DNA from: Paenarthrobacter sp. Z7-10
Lineage (GTDB): Bacteria; Actinomycetota; Actinomycetes; Actinomycetales; Micrococcaceae
Length of the DNA: 56,804 nt
Assembly: GCF_026932795.1 (NCBI RefSeq)
Contig: NZ_JADPVH010000025.1
Coordinates: forward strand, 1-56,804
Direction: 5' to 3'
Below are positions 7,969-15,444 of this stretch, one piece after another. Under the pieces are notes generated by a model, which did not search any database, was not told the DNA's origin, and saw only the letters and a program-made list of their open reading frames with translations. Made by a program: the position numbers and the translations under genes. Position 1 is the first letter of the stretch; the number at the start of each line of letters is the position of its first letter.

Positions 7969-8861
7969 TACTTGACCGCTCCCGCCGTCAGGCCTGCCAC
8001 GATCTTGCGCTGGAAGACCAGCACCATGATCACCAGTGGAATGGTGACAATGGTTCCGGCTGCCATGACCGTGGTGTAGGGCTCCTGATGCGGCTGGGCG
8101 CCCGCGAACGAGGCGATAGCCACAGTGACTGTCTGCGTGGCGTCGTTAGAGAGCTGACTGGCAATCAGGTATTCATTCCACGCCGAGATGAACGCCAGGA
8201 TGGCCGTGGTGAAGACCGCGGGAGCGGCCAGTGGCATGATGACCTTGCGGAAGGCCTGCCCCTGAGTACAGCCGTCAATGCGGGCTGCCTCCTCCAGCTC
8301 CCAGGGCATCTCACGGAAGAACGACGTTAAGGTGTACACCGTCAGCGGCAGGACGAAGGAGATATCGGGAATGATCAGCGCCTGGTAGGTGCCGATCCAG
8401 GAGAGGTCGGTAAAGAGCTGGAACAGAGGGGTCACCAGGGCGACACCGGGGAACATGGACGCACCGAGGATGAAGCCCAGGACCAGGAATTTACCCCGAA
8501 AGTTCAGCCGGGCTAGGGCATATGCGGCAAAAACCCCGACAACGAGGGCAATCACCGTGCTGACGATTCCAATGATGAGGCTGTTGAGCAGCGCCCGGCC
8601 GAAATGGTTGCCCAAGTCTGTGGAAAATGCAGTAACAAAGTTGTCCATGGTGACATGGGTGAAAAAGGGTGTGGCATCGAAGGTATACCCGACGTCACGG
8701 AAGGCGGTGACCATCATCCAGTACGCGGGCAGCAGGCACCAGAGCACGATGATGGCGGCGCTGATATAGGTCCGGGACGAGGCCCAGCGCTGACGGTTTC
8801 GAGCCTTTGTTTTAGGCGCGGAATCCGTCGCTGACAGGCGGGTGGCTGTGGCTGCGGTCAT
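7968..8861 (-). CDS. Carbohydrate ABC transporter permease, MalG type
   Basis: A 297-residue inner-membrane subunit of a CUT1-family sugar importer with six predicted TM helices. It has the cytoplasmic EAA loop that contacts the ATPase (EEAARIDGCTQGQAFRKVIMPLAAP, about residues 188-212; the conserved EAA---G is visible) and the C-terminal membrane end FQRKIVAGLTAGAVK typical of MalG-like proteins. Its start overlaps the upstream permease stop by 4 nt (ATGA). No ATP-binding subunit is encoded in the operon; as is common in actinobacteria, a shared MsiK-type ATPase elsewhere may energise it (inference). Confidence 0.93.
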   Translation of the reverse strand: MTAATATRLSATDSAPKTKARNRQRWASSRTYISAAIIVLWCLLPAYWMMVTAFRDVGYTFDATPFFTHVTMDNFVTAFSTDLGNHFGRALLNSLIIGIVSTVIALVVGVFAAYALARLNFRGKFLVLGFILGASMFPGVALVTPLFQLFTDLSWIGTYQALIIPDISFVLPLTVYTLTSFFREMPWELEEAARIDGCTQGQAFRKVIMPLAAPAVFTTAILAFISAWNEYLIASQLSNDATQTVTVAIASFAGAQPHQEPYTTVMAAGTIVTIPLVIMVLVFQRKIVAGLTAGAVK

Positions 8862-9892
8862 TTCTCTTTCTCCTTTCCACCGGGGTTTGTGGATTCGACG
8901 GCATTAGCGCCCAGGAACCGCACGAAGATGAAGGCCACCAAAAAGATGACGATGAATGTGATGGTCGATAGTGCCGCGGCGCTGTTGAAGCCCTGCCTGA
9001 TTTGGTCCACCACCAGGATCGAGAGCGTCGTGGTGTTGTTCGAGCCTCCGGTCATGATGGCTGGAAGGTCGTACATGCGCAAAGCGTCGAGGGTGCGGAA
9101 CAGGATGGCCACCATCAGGGCCGGCTTGACCAGGGGCAGGGTGATTTGTGTAAAGCGCTGCCACGCCGAGGCACCATCCACCCGGGCCGCCTCGTACACC
9201 TGTTCCGGGATGATTTGCAGGCCTGCCAGGATCAGTAAGGCCATGAACGGGGTGGTTTTCCACACATCGGCGATGATGATGGCCCAGCGCGCCGGCCATT
9301 CGCTGCCGGTCCACAGGATGCTGGTGCCGAAGAGTTGGTTGGCAATGCCCTGGAAAGCGAAAATGAAGAACCACAGTTTGGCTGTAACCGCCGTTGGAAT
9401 GGCCCACGGCACCAGGACGGAGGCCCGCAGCAGGCTGCGTCCGCGGAAGGCCCTCGCCATGATGATGGCCATCCAAAACCCGATAATGGTTTCAAGTACG
9501 ACTGTTACAGCGGTGAAGAAGAAAGTCGTTCCGAAGGCAGTCCAGAATTGAGAGCCCAGCGTTCCCGGCGGACAGCTGATCGATGCTCCCGCCACTGAAC
9601 ACTGCTGCAGGATCCAGTGCGAATAGTTCGATACTCCGGCGAAACCGCCTGCCACAAACAAGCCTGTGGCGGGGTCCAAGCCGGAGTCCTTCTGAAAGGA
9701 CATAATGATCGCGTTGATCACGGGATACAAAATAACGATGGCCAGCAGCAGGAGGCTGGGAGCGACAAGGAGCGTCGCCACCCGACCCTGGGTTGTCGCT
9801 TTTCGGTCCTGCCCGACCTCTTTGTTGGCGTCCTTGTTGCCTTTCGGGTTACCTGACTTGACCGCCTGGCGCGGCTGCGCTTCGGTAGACAT
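8858..9892 (-). CDS. Carbohydrate ABC transporter permease, MalF type
   Basis: A 344-residue membrane subunit. The first ~45 residues are hydrophilic (charged Lys/Asn/Asp), followed by six hydrophobic segments and the EAA motif EAARVDGASAWQRFTQITLPL (near residues 240-260). A first extracytoplasmic loop carries two cysteines (QQCSVAGASISCPPG), possibly a disulfide. The frame is open to 9952, but ATG 9892 is preceded by GGAGGGG and begins the conserved part. It overlaps the MalG-type gene by 4 nt and follows the binding-protein gene across a hairpin-bearing gap. Confidence 0.93.
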   Translation of the reverse strand: MSTEAQPRQAVKSGNPKGNKDANKEVGQDRKATTQGRVATLLVAPSLLLLAIVILYPVINAIIMSFQKDSGLDPATGLFVAGGFAGVSNYSHWILQQCSVAGASISCPPGTLGSQFWTAFGTTFFFTAVTVVLETIIGFWMAIIMARAFRGRSLLRASVLVPWAIPTAVTAKLWFFIFAFQGIANQLFGTSILWTGSEWPARWAIIIADVWKTTPFMALLILAGLQIIPEQVYEAARVDGASAWQRFTQITLPLVKPALMVAILFRTLDALRMYDLPAIMTGGSNNTTTLSILVVDQIRQGFNSAAALSTITFIVIFLVAFIFVRFLGANAVESTNPGGKEKEK

Positions 9893-9993
9893 GCCCCTCC
9901 TTTCCGCGTGGGCCTCATTGCCCGCTGTCTTGATTAACCCCGTGGGGACCATACCGGCGGCGATTCAAGAACCGCGGTGCGGACCGAGGGTCG

Positions 9994-10029
9994 AACGGCG
10001 GCGGGCGGACTGACCCACCCGCCGCCGTT
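9994..10029 (-). promoter_or_regulatory. Intercistronic stem-loop after the binding-protein gene
   Basis: A perfect 12-bp GC-rich stem (arms AACGGCGGCGGG and CCCGCCGCCGTT) with a 12-nt loop lies just after the stop of the solute-binding-protein gene and before the permease genes, with no T-run. This placement is typical of stem-loops that stabilise binding-protein mRNA or attenuate read-through, allowing more binding protein than permease. Confidence 0.6.
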
Positions 10030-10042
10030 GCACTACTGGCTG

Positions 10043-11338
10043 CTACTGACTCCCAGCGGCCTGTATGGCACTTTGCATGTCGGACAGCGCCTGGTCAACG
10101 GGCTTTTGACCCTGCATTGCTGCGTAGGCGTTATCCTGGATGGCCTTCGTCACCGCCGGGTAGAACGGGGTGACCGGCCGGGGTACAGCATTCTGCAGCG
10201 CCGTCTTCAGCACCGGCAGGTATGGCAGCTGCTTGACCAGTGCCGCATCGTCGTACAAAGCCGTCAACACCGGCGCAAGCGAACCCTGCGTGGCGTAGAA
10301 CTTCTCCGTTTCCTCGCTGGTCATAAACGTCAGGAAGTCCTTGGCTGTTGCCTTGTTCTTGGAGTAGACGCTGACGGCCAGATTGTGGCCGCCCAGCGAG
10401 GAGGCACCTGGCTTGTCCGCGGTCATCCCCGGCAAGGGTGCAATACCGAACGTTGACTTGACCTTGGATGAGCCATCGGTCTTGGCCAGGTTGTACACGT
10501 AGGGCCAGTTGCGCAGGAACAACAGCTTGCCGGCTTCGAAAGCCTGGCGCCCCTGCTCTTCCTGGAAGGTGATGGCCTCCTTGGGAATATTTCCATCCTT
10601 ATAGGCCTTCACCAGATTATTCAGGCCGGCTTTGGCCTGGTCCGTGTTGACGGTGGGTTTCCCATCCGGGCCCACAATGGTACCGCCGGCGGTATTAATC
10701 GCCTCGGCCGCGTTTACCGTCAGGCCCTCGTATTTGGCGAACTGGCCCGCATAACAGCCCATGTTCTTGGCCTTCGCGATGGAGCACATGCTCATCATTT
10801 CGTCCCAGGTCTTGGGAGGCGTAGGCACCAGGTCCTTGCGGTAGTACAGAATTCCGCCATCGGACGTCTGCGGGGCGGCATAGAGCGTGCCGTTGTATGT
10901 GGCGGTCTTCACCGTGGCCGGCAGCATCTTCGACGTGTCGATGGACATCTTGTCTTTGAGTGGCTGCAGCCAGCTCTTGGCAGCAAATTCTGCGGTCCAG
11001 ACGACGTCCACATCGACGACGTCATAATTGACGTTCTTTGCCTGGAAATTCTTCACCAGGTCATCGTGCTGCTGATCCGCCTGGTCCGATTGTTCCTTAA
11101 AGGTGACCTTCTGGTCCGGATGAGCCGCATTCCACTTATCCACCAGCGGCCTGACAACGTTGCTGTTGTCCTTCCCCTGAACGTAAGTGATGGGGCCCCT
11201 GCCATCCAGGTTGTTTCCAGCGTCCCCGCCGGCCGCTGCGCCCGAGGAGCCCCCGGACCCTCCGCCACCGCAAGCCGCCAGTGACAGCGCCAGCACCCCG
11301 AGGACTGCTATTGGGGTAAGTCTTTTTGTTTTTCTCAT
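10043..11338 (-). CDS. Extracellular carbohydrate-binding lipoprotein of ABC importer
   Basis: A 431-residue family-1 solute-binding protein. A lipoprotein signal peptide is clear: basic MRKTKR, a hydrophobic core, then lipobox LAAC followed by a Gly/Ser-rich tether. The body has the usual family pieces (ITYVQGKDNSNVVRPLVDKWNAAHP; VDVVWTAEFAAKSWLQPL; GTLYAAPQTSDGGILYYRKDLVP; GGHNLAVSVYSKNKATAKDFLTFM). The substrate is presumably an oligo- or disaccharide; the ORF alone does not say which. The chosen ATG follows a purine-rich GGAAGGAAGAG region; the frame is open further to 11425 but that part overlaps the promoter. It is the first gene of the operon. Confidence 0.93.
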   Translation of the reverse strand: MRKTKRLTPIAVLGVLALSLAACGGGGSGGSSGAAAGGDAGNNLDGRGPITYVQGKDNSNVVRPLVDKWNAAHPDQKVTFKEQSDQADQQHDDLVKNFQAKNVNYDVVDVDVVWTAEFAAKSWLQPLKDKMSIDTSKMLPATVKTATYNGTLYAAPQTSDGGILYYRKDLVPTPPKTWDEMMSMCSIAKAKNMGCYAGQFAKYEGLTVNAAEAINTAGGTIVGPDGKPTVNTDQAKAGLNNLVKAYKDGNIPKEAITFQEEQGRQAFEAGKLLFLRNWPYVYNLAKTDGSSKVKSTFGIAPLPGMTADKPGASSLGGHNLAVSVYSKNKATAKDFLTFMTSEETEKFYATQGSLAPVLTALYDDAALVKQLPYLPVLKTALQNAVPRPVTPFYPAVTKAIQDNAYAAMQGQKPVDQALSDMQSAIQAAGSQ

Positions 11339-11423
11339 ACCTGCGCTCTTCCTTCCAACCAAACCGAGCCGAACCGTGCGCGGCGAAAATTCCGCTCCAA
11401 CCACACGGCGGGTGATGAGCATC

Positions 11424-11453
11424 ACTCTAGTTAGTGGGCCGCGCTCTGTGCAA
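11424..11453 (-). promoter_or_regulatory. Promoter of the sugar ABC operon
   Basis: On the minus strand, TTGCAC (-35, 11448-11453) and TAGAGT (-10, 11424-11429) are separated by 18 nt, about 80 nt upstream of the binding-protein start. The -35 lies inside the LacI-type operator, an arrangement fitting repression by occlusion. Confidence 0.5.
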
Positions 11454-11464
11454 GCGCTTACACA
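11447..11464. promoter_or_regulatory. LacI-family operator
   Basis: An 18-bp near-perfect palindrome, TGTGCAAGCGCTTACACA, is centred on GCGC with only one mismatched pair of positions. The AAGCGCTT core is typical of LacI-family sites. It overlaps the -35 of the operon that ends with the LacI gene at 6572-7627, so autoregulation is likely. Confidence 0.7.
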
Positions 11465-11530
11465 AAGAGTAATAGGTCTGTAACCCAGCAGCGAGGGAAC
11501 CGGGCCGTGCTGGCCGCTGCAGAGCCGCGG

Positions 11531-12151
11531 CTACCGGACCCGTTCGGCCCTGGTGAACCGCGTTCGCGCGCCGGCGCCGATGCAGAGCAGGACCGGTAGC
11601 CGGCGTCCAAGGACGGCATCCAGTGCGCTCACCAAGGCCGAAACATCGGCCGCAACCTGCTGCGGAGCCGCGCCTTGGCGGGGGAGGACGCGAATCTTGA
11701 GTCCGGTCCGGCCACGGACCTCGTATGCAGTAACCGTGGCCGAAACCAAGTCGGTCCGATCGGCAAGAGCGGATTTGAGTGCCTGTTCGGCCACGGCGCT
11801 GCTGATGGTCACCCGGCCCGAGCCGGGAGCTTGGGCGGAATCCCCATAGCCGCGGGCCAGAACTCCGACCCGGCCCTTGCCCTGATTTGCCATCAAGGCA
11901 ACGAGAGCGACTACCAGCACAATCAATCCCAGCGAAACGACAATCCAGACCCAACTGCTGGTCTGGCCGGGCAGCGTGGTCCGGCTCGTCAGGCTCCGGA
12001 GTTGCTTGGTGGCCGTTCCCGCCCAAGCGTGCCACCAGCGATCGACGGCGGGCAGTCCCGCCAGGGCAGCGAGCGAAAGACCGGCGGCCAGGAAGAACAG
12101 ACCCACCAGCGCCAGCAGCACACGATTGAGCACCCGCGGTGTACCGTTCAT
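11531..12151 (-). CDS. AmaP-like envelope-stress membrane anchor protein
   Basis: A 206-residue protein with two TM helices (about residues 10-32 and 67-88) separated by a periplasmic-facing loop, then a cytoplasmic Asp23-like alpha/beta domain (VTISSAVAEQALKSALADRTDLVSATVTAYEVRGRTGLKIRVLP). This is the arrangement of AmaP, which anchors Asp23 to the membrane in Firmicutes; actinobacterial homologues are poorly studied. It is the fifth and last gene of the operon, overlapping the preceding gene by 4 nt. Confidence 0.75.
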   Translation of the reverse strand: MNGTPRVLNRVLLALVGLFFLAAGLSLAALAGLPAVDRWWHAWAGTATKQLRSLTSRTTLPGQTSSWVWIVVSLGLIVLVVALVALMANQGKGRVGVLARGYGDSAQAPGSGRVTISSAVAEQALKSALADRTDLVSATVTAYEVRGRTGLKIRVLPRQGAAPQQVAADVSALVSALDAVLGRRLPVLLCIGAGARTRFTRAERVR

Positions 12152-12849
12152 ACCCCAATCACCCCGGTGCGGCCCACGTTGACGTGCACAGCAGGCCGTG
12201 GTGTCAGCGCCATCTGGCGGATTTCCTGCTCGACGGCCGCCAGGACGGCAGCCTCGGGAACGGCAACTCCGGAGGTGGGACGGATGTTGACCACCGCTTC
12301 CCGGCGGGAAACGATCACCATGACCTGTTCAGGGGTTACCCCGGCGGCCAGCCGAGCCGTTCTCGCGAGCGCCGCGGCTATGACCTCATCGTCGACCACG
12401 ACGGCCAGCCGGGGATCCGACAGCACGTGCTTGGCTCGTTTACCGGGCAGCACCGAGGTCACGAAGAACATCAGGCCCAGCAATGCGAGGACAACACCAA
12501 TCACTCCCAGCAGAGGCCGCGATACGCCATCGGGCAGATTGGACGCACGCTGCACAGCGGTAAGCGGGTCTACAAGCCAGGCAGGCTGCCCAATGGCGCG
12601 CAGGGTCGACTCCAACAGCGCATAGATTGCCAGCAGCGTCACGAGAAGGGCCGCCACACCCGCAAGGATTGCCCGTGAGGAAAGCGTCTCGCGCCTGACC
12701 ATGCGCTGCATCCAGTCCTGCCCGGGATTCCCAGGATCTGCCGACGCGGCATTCCCGGGGTCCACAACCGCCTCGGCATTCGCGAAACTGTCAGTCGCCT
12801 CGGGACCGCCGCCGTCCGGCCGCATTCCTGGCATGGAGGAACCCGTCAT
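12148..12849 (-). CDS. DUF6286-type two-TM protein of the Asp23 operon
   Basis: A 233-residue protein: a disordered Gly/Asp/Ala-rich N-terminus (residues 1-45), TM1 near 58-80, a loop, TM2 near 110-130, then a cytoplasmic Asp23-related domain (VVVDDEVIAAALARTARLAAGVTPEQVMVIVSRREAVVNIRPTSG...). The topology resembles AmaP and the product of the next gene, suggesting paralogy within the operon. The DUF6286 assignment is from memory of actinobacterial Asp23 loci. It overlaps both neighbours by 4 nt. Confidence 0.7.
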   Translation of the reverse strand: MTGSSMPGMRPDGGGPEATDSFANAEAVVDPGNAASADPGNPGQDWMQRMVRRETLSSRAILAGVAALLVTLLAIYALLESTLRAIGQPAWLVDPLTAVQRASNLPDGVSRPLLGVIGVVLALLGLMFFVTSVLPGKRAKHVLSDPRLAVVVDDEVIAAALARTARLAAGVTPEQVMVIVSRREAVVNIRPTSGVAVPEAAVLAAVEQEIRQMALTPRPAVHVNVGRTGVIGV

Positions 12850-13229
12850 TGGACGCGGCCCGCCACGGAATGCCTGGTTCCGGTCATGCGGATGTCCACC
12901 CGTCCCAAAGTGGAACCGCTGAGTTCGCTGACCCGGGCAAGAATTGCTGCCCGCCCTGCCACGGCGCGGTCCCAGATCGGACCACCGCTGGCGGCCACGC
13001 GCTGCGGATCACGGACGACGGCGGTCAGCGGCGGAACGCCGATCGGCAGGGCCAGCGACAGCGCCAGCAGGCCGCCGTCGTCGCTCCAGCTGACCCGCAC
13101 ATCCGCAGGACCGACGTCGAAATACTCCGCCGCCGACGCCTGCGCGATGGAGGTCAGCGCCTGCGACGTGATGCGGTTGTGCCCCACCAGCCGGTCCATG
13201 CCTGCTTCCTGACGGGCCAGGTCCGTCAC
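12846..13229 (-). CDS. Small Asp23-like domain protein
   Basis: A 127-residue soluble protein resembling the Asp23/Gls24 fold: helix ITSQALTSIAQASAAEYFDVGPADVRVSWSDDGGLLALSLALPI followed by a helix and the closing strand TLGRVDIRMTGT. Lacking TM segments, it is probably a membrane-recruited subunit of the same envelope complex. There are 4-nt overlaps on both sides. Confidence 0.65.
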   Translation of the reverse strand: MTDLARQEAGMDRLVGHNRITSQALTSIAQASAAEYFDVGPADVRVSWSDDGGLLALSLALPIGVPPLTAVVRDPQRVAASGGPIWDRAVAGRAAILARVSELSGSTLGRVDIRMTGTRHSVAGRVQ

Positions 13230-13417
13230 GATGACGAACGCCGTCCGCTGATCGCATCAACGACGCCGCGGAGATCCAGCTTCCCTTCCGCGGCACGGCC
13301 CAGCAGCGCGCCGACGGCCATTAAAACGGCAGCGACGAAAAAACCCCAAAACCCAAAGGCGAAGGCCATGAATGCCAGAAAGGCACCCGCTCCTATCCCG
13401 ACTACGGTCAGATTCAT
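13226..13417 (-). CDS. Small DUF2273-like membrane protein
   Basis: A 63-residue protein dominated by a long Gly/Ala/Phe-rich hydrophobic hairpin (residues 4-41), then a short cytoplasmic tail (EGKLDLRGVVDAISGRR). Size, position next to an Asp23 gene and topology match the DUF2273 proteins of Firmicute Asp23 operons. It overlaps both neighbours by 4 nt, so translation is coupled. Confidence 0.65.
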   Translation of the reverse strand: MNLTVVGIGAGAFLAFMAFAFGFWGFFVAAVLMAVGALLGRAAEGKLDLRGVVDAISGRRSSS

Positions 13418-13977
13418 GGCTGTTCCTTACTGTCGAGGGGCTGTGTTCCGGTCATGGCGTGCTGTGCCTGAACGCGACCGGGCGGAACCGAAACGCTTGG
13501 CCCGGTGCCGAGACGGGACCGGGTCCTGGGCTTGTCGTGCTCATAACCGGAGATATAAACGTTGCTGATTTCAACGTTGACCTCGATGACCCGCAGGCCC
13601 ACCAGATTTTCCACCGCGGCGTAAACAGCCGCCCGGACTTGGTCGGCGAGAAGCTGCAGCGGCCGACCAAATTCTGCCACCAGGGTGATGTCCACTGCCG
13701 CTTCGGTCTCTCCAGCCTCCGCCCGGACACCCTGAGTCAGATCCCCGGCGCCGGCCGCCTCCCGAATGCTACCCAAGGTGTGGACCGAACCTGCACCCAA
13801 GGCGTGGACACCTTCAACGGACCGGGCTGCCACTGCCGCCACCTTGGCCACCGCGGCGTCGGTGATGATTGTGCGCCCTGTCCCGGCGGCCGAGTGCGGC
13901 GAGCGCCGATGACCCGGCCGGAACGGCGGCTGCTGGTCCGGCCGGAACGGGGAATGACTGCCCGTCTGACCGTCCAT
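13414..13977 (-). CDS. Asp23/Gls24 family envelope stress response protein
   Basis: 187 residues. After a disordered Pro/Arg/His-rich N-terminus comes the canonical Asp23 domain (ITDAAVAKVAAVAARSVEGVHAL, then VDITLVAEFGRPLQLLADQVRAAVYAAVENLVGLRVIEVNVEISNVYI). Family members accumulate at the membrane during alkaline or cell-wall stress. It is the first gene of the five-gene operon, with GAAGG before the ATG and a good promoter at 14011-14039. Confidence 0.88.
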   Translation of the reverse strand: MDGQTGSHSPFRPDQQPPFRPGHRRSPHSAAGTGRTIITDAAVAKVAAVAARSVEGVHALGAGSVHTLGSIREAAGAGDLTQGVRAEAGETEAAVDITLVAEFGRPLQLLADQVRAAVYAAVENLVGLRVIEVNVEISNVYISGYEHDKPRTRSRLGTGPSVSVPPGRVQAQHAMTGTQPLDSKEQP

Positions 13978-14010
13978 GAAGCCTACCTTCTCTCTCGTTC
14001 TCTTACCGTA

Positions 14011-14039
14011 ACCCTATGCAGGGACACTGCGGCGGGCAA
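14011..14039 (-). promoter_or_regulatory. Predicted promoter of the Asp23 operon
   Basis: On the minus strand TTGCCC (-35, 14034-14039) and TAGGGT (-10, 14011-14016) are spaced by 17 nt, giving a leader of about 27 nt ahead of the first ATG. Confidence 0.45.
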
Positions 14040-14104
14040 TGCGCCATGGTCGGGAGCGTTGCATCCAGCGCATGGCTGAGTTCCGCTGGCTCTGCCCGTG
14101 GACG

Positions 14105-14149
14105 AAAAAAGACCCGCCGCCCCCCAGCCAAGGGGAACAACGGGTCTTT
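14105..14149 (-). terminator. Rho-independent terminator after tRNA-Phe
   Basis: On the minus strand AAAGACCCG pairs with CGGGTCTTT (9 bp; the intervening segment has its own CCCC/GGGG pairing) and the stem runs into a six-T tract (complement of 14105-14110). It starts just after the tRNA-Phe CCA end and closes the tRNA cluster. Confidence 0.85.
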
Positions 14150-14152
14150 CAG

Positions 14153-14228
14153 TGGTGGCTCCGACCGGCGTCGATCCGGTGACCTTTCGATTTTCAGTCG
14201 AACGCTCTACCAACTGAGCTACAGAGCC
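14153..14228 (-). tRNA. tRNA-Phe (anticodon GAA)
   Basis: 76 nt including an encoded 3' CCA. The acceptor stem GGCTCTG/CGGAGCC, D-arm GCTC..GAGC, anticodon stem TTCGA/TCGAA with loop CTGAAAA, and T-stem ACCGG/CCGGT all form. The T-loop reads ATCGACG, i.e. A rather than T at position 54. It is the last gene of a Glu-Asp-Phe cluster. Confidence 0.95.
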
Positions 14229-14288
14229 ATGATGACAACTATCCTGCATGTGCCACCTGGTTCCTTGGACTTCTCCAAAAAACCACGG

Positions 14289-14362
14289 CGACCCTGACGG
14301 GACTCGAACCCGCGACCTCCGCCGTGACAGGGCGGCGCGCTAACCAACTGCGCTACAGGGCC
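14289..14362 (-). tRNA. tRNA-Asp (anticodon GTC)
   Basis: 74 nt with no encoded CCA. Acceptor GGCCCTG/CAGGGTC with one G-U, anticodon stem CCGCC/GGCGG with loop CTGTCAC, and canonical T-loop TTCGAGT between GCGGG and CCCGT. Confidence 0.96.
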
Positions 14363-14417
14363 TTGCATTTCACTCCAGCCAAAGCACACTGGATGCGTGA
14401 AACAAGAGTTACAGCTT

Positions 14418-14437
14418 AGCAGTCTTTTCGGACTGCT
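14418..14437. other. Short hairpin between tRNA-Glu and tRNA-Asp
   Basis: Arms AGCAGTC and GACTGCT (7 bp) flank a 6-nt loop in the spacer of the tRNA cluster. No T-tract follows on the minus strand, so it is more likely a processing or spacer structure than a terminator. Confidence 0.4.
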
Positions 14438-14452
14438 TTCGTTCCTCTTGAG

Positions 14453-14525
14453 TACCCCCAACGGGATTCGAACCCGTGCCGCCGCCGTGAAAGGGCGGTG
14501 TCCTAGGCCGCTAGACGATGGGGGC
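14453..14525 (-). tRNA. tRNA-Glu (anticodon TTC)
   Basis: 73 nt without an encoded CCA. Acceptor GCCCCCA/TGGGGGT, anticodon stem CCGCC/GGCGG with loop CTTTCAC, T-loop TTCGAAT. It is the first gene of the cluster on the minus strand. Confidence 0.96.
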
Positions 14526-14675
14526 ATCGGACACATTCGAATCTTCAGCAGTTCCCTGCATTGTTCCCGAAGTGGACCTAAGAAACTATATGGCCTGAGT
14601 CTGGAATACACAAAACGGCCGCAGGCCGGTTCGAGGTCGGCAGCACGCTCCAGGGGGCGGCAGCCCGGATGGCAG

Positions 14676-14687
14676 TAATCTGGGTTG
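14676..14687 (+). promoter_or_regulatory. Leaderless-type -10 element of the metallopeptidase gene
   Basis: TAATCT at 14676-14681 is 6 nt upstream of GTG 14688, with no Shine-Dalgarno before any candidate start. It decides for the GTG over the TTG at 14685 or the internal ATG at 14736. Confidence 0.45.
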
Positions 14688-15095
14688 GTGGCTTCCAATC
14701 CGCTTTCGTCGCTGCCATCTTTCGGCAGATTTGAGATGAGCCGCGCGGAATTCGAGGATGCCGTTGACGACGCTGTTGCGGACATTCCCGCCGAACTCGT
14801 CAAGGCGATCAGCAACGTGGGCATCGTGGTTGAGGAACGCTATGTGCCGGAGCCCGGCGAAGATTCCGATACCGTTCTACTCGGTCTATACCAGGGCACG
14901 CCGCTGACCGAACGCGGCAGTTGGTGGGACGCCGGTTCGCTGCCCGACCGCATCACCATCTACCGCCAGCCTATTTTGGAGATGTGCCTCTCGAGGGAGG
15001 AGGTGACACGGGAAATCCGCGTCACGGTTGTGCACGAAATTGCCCACCACTTTGGGATTGATGATGACCGGCTCCATCAGCTGGGCTGGGGTTAA
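14688..15095 (+). CDS. Metallopeptidase family (DUF1025-type zincin) protein
   Basis: A 135-residue single-domain putative zinc peptidase. It carries the HExxHxxGxxD-type site HEIAHHFGIDDD near residues 116-127, preceded by the family strand RITIYRQPILEMC and the helix EVTREIRVTVV. Such mini-zincins are widespread in actinobacteria; substrates are unknown. No signal peptide is seen, so it is probably cytosolic. GTG 14688 is chosen for the adjacent -10 box; the conserved block MSRAEFEDAVDDAVADIPAEL begins only at 14736, which is the alternative start. Confidence 0.88.
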   Translation: MASNPLSSLPSFGRFEMSRAEFEDAVDDAVADIPAELVKAISNVGIVVEERYVPEPGEDSDTVLLGLYQGTPLTERGSWWDAGSLPDRITIYRQPILEMCLSREEVTREIRVTVVHEIAHHFGIDDDRLHQLGWG

Positions 15096-15444
15096 GCCGC
15101 CGTCGTGGGCTGGGGTAAGCCTCTCGCAGGCTTCGATCGGTTCACGTTCCACGGGTAGCACGCGGCGTCGATAGGTCGGGCGTTACGGAACACGCCGTGG
15201 AGACATCCAGCAGGGCACCCTACAAATAATCTATGTTATTGATGTGATTAGTGTTGCCAAAGTGACACTGGTCCAAGTAGCCTCAGGACTGCTGTTGTGA
15301 ACGCAGACAGGCTTATGCCGCGGTGCCCGTATCCAGGAAGGATCCGGCCGACCGCCAAACCAGCTTCCTTGATCACCCGATCACTCATGGTCGAACCTCT
15401 GCCCATGAGCGCGTTCATGCGCCGGACCCTAGTGAGGTTATGGA
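15096..15444. other. Gene-free stretch upstream of the NlpC/P60 gene
   Basis: About 350 nt without a convincing gene. It contains an unusually AT-rich segment at roughly 15221-15265 (runs such as ACAAATAATCTATG) that may hold the promoter of the hydrolase gene. I looked for the cyclic-di-AMP (ydaO) riboswitch core often found before actinobacterial NlpC/P60 genes and do not see it. Small open frames here overlap each other and lack ribosome-binding sites. Confidence 0.5.

Noticed and set aside
15170-15444. Possible cyclic-di-AMP (ydaO) riboswitch before the NlpC/P60 gene
   Set aside because: Expected because of the gene type, but the conserved GGGGTGAA-like and purine-rich core elements are not visible on the plus strand.
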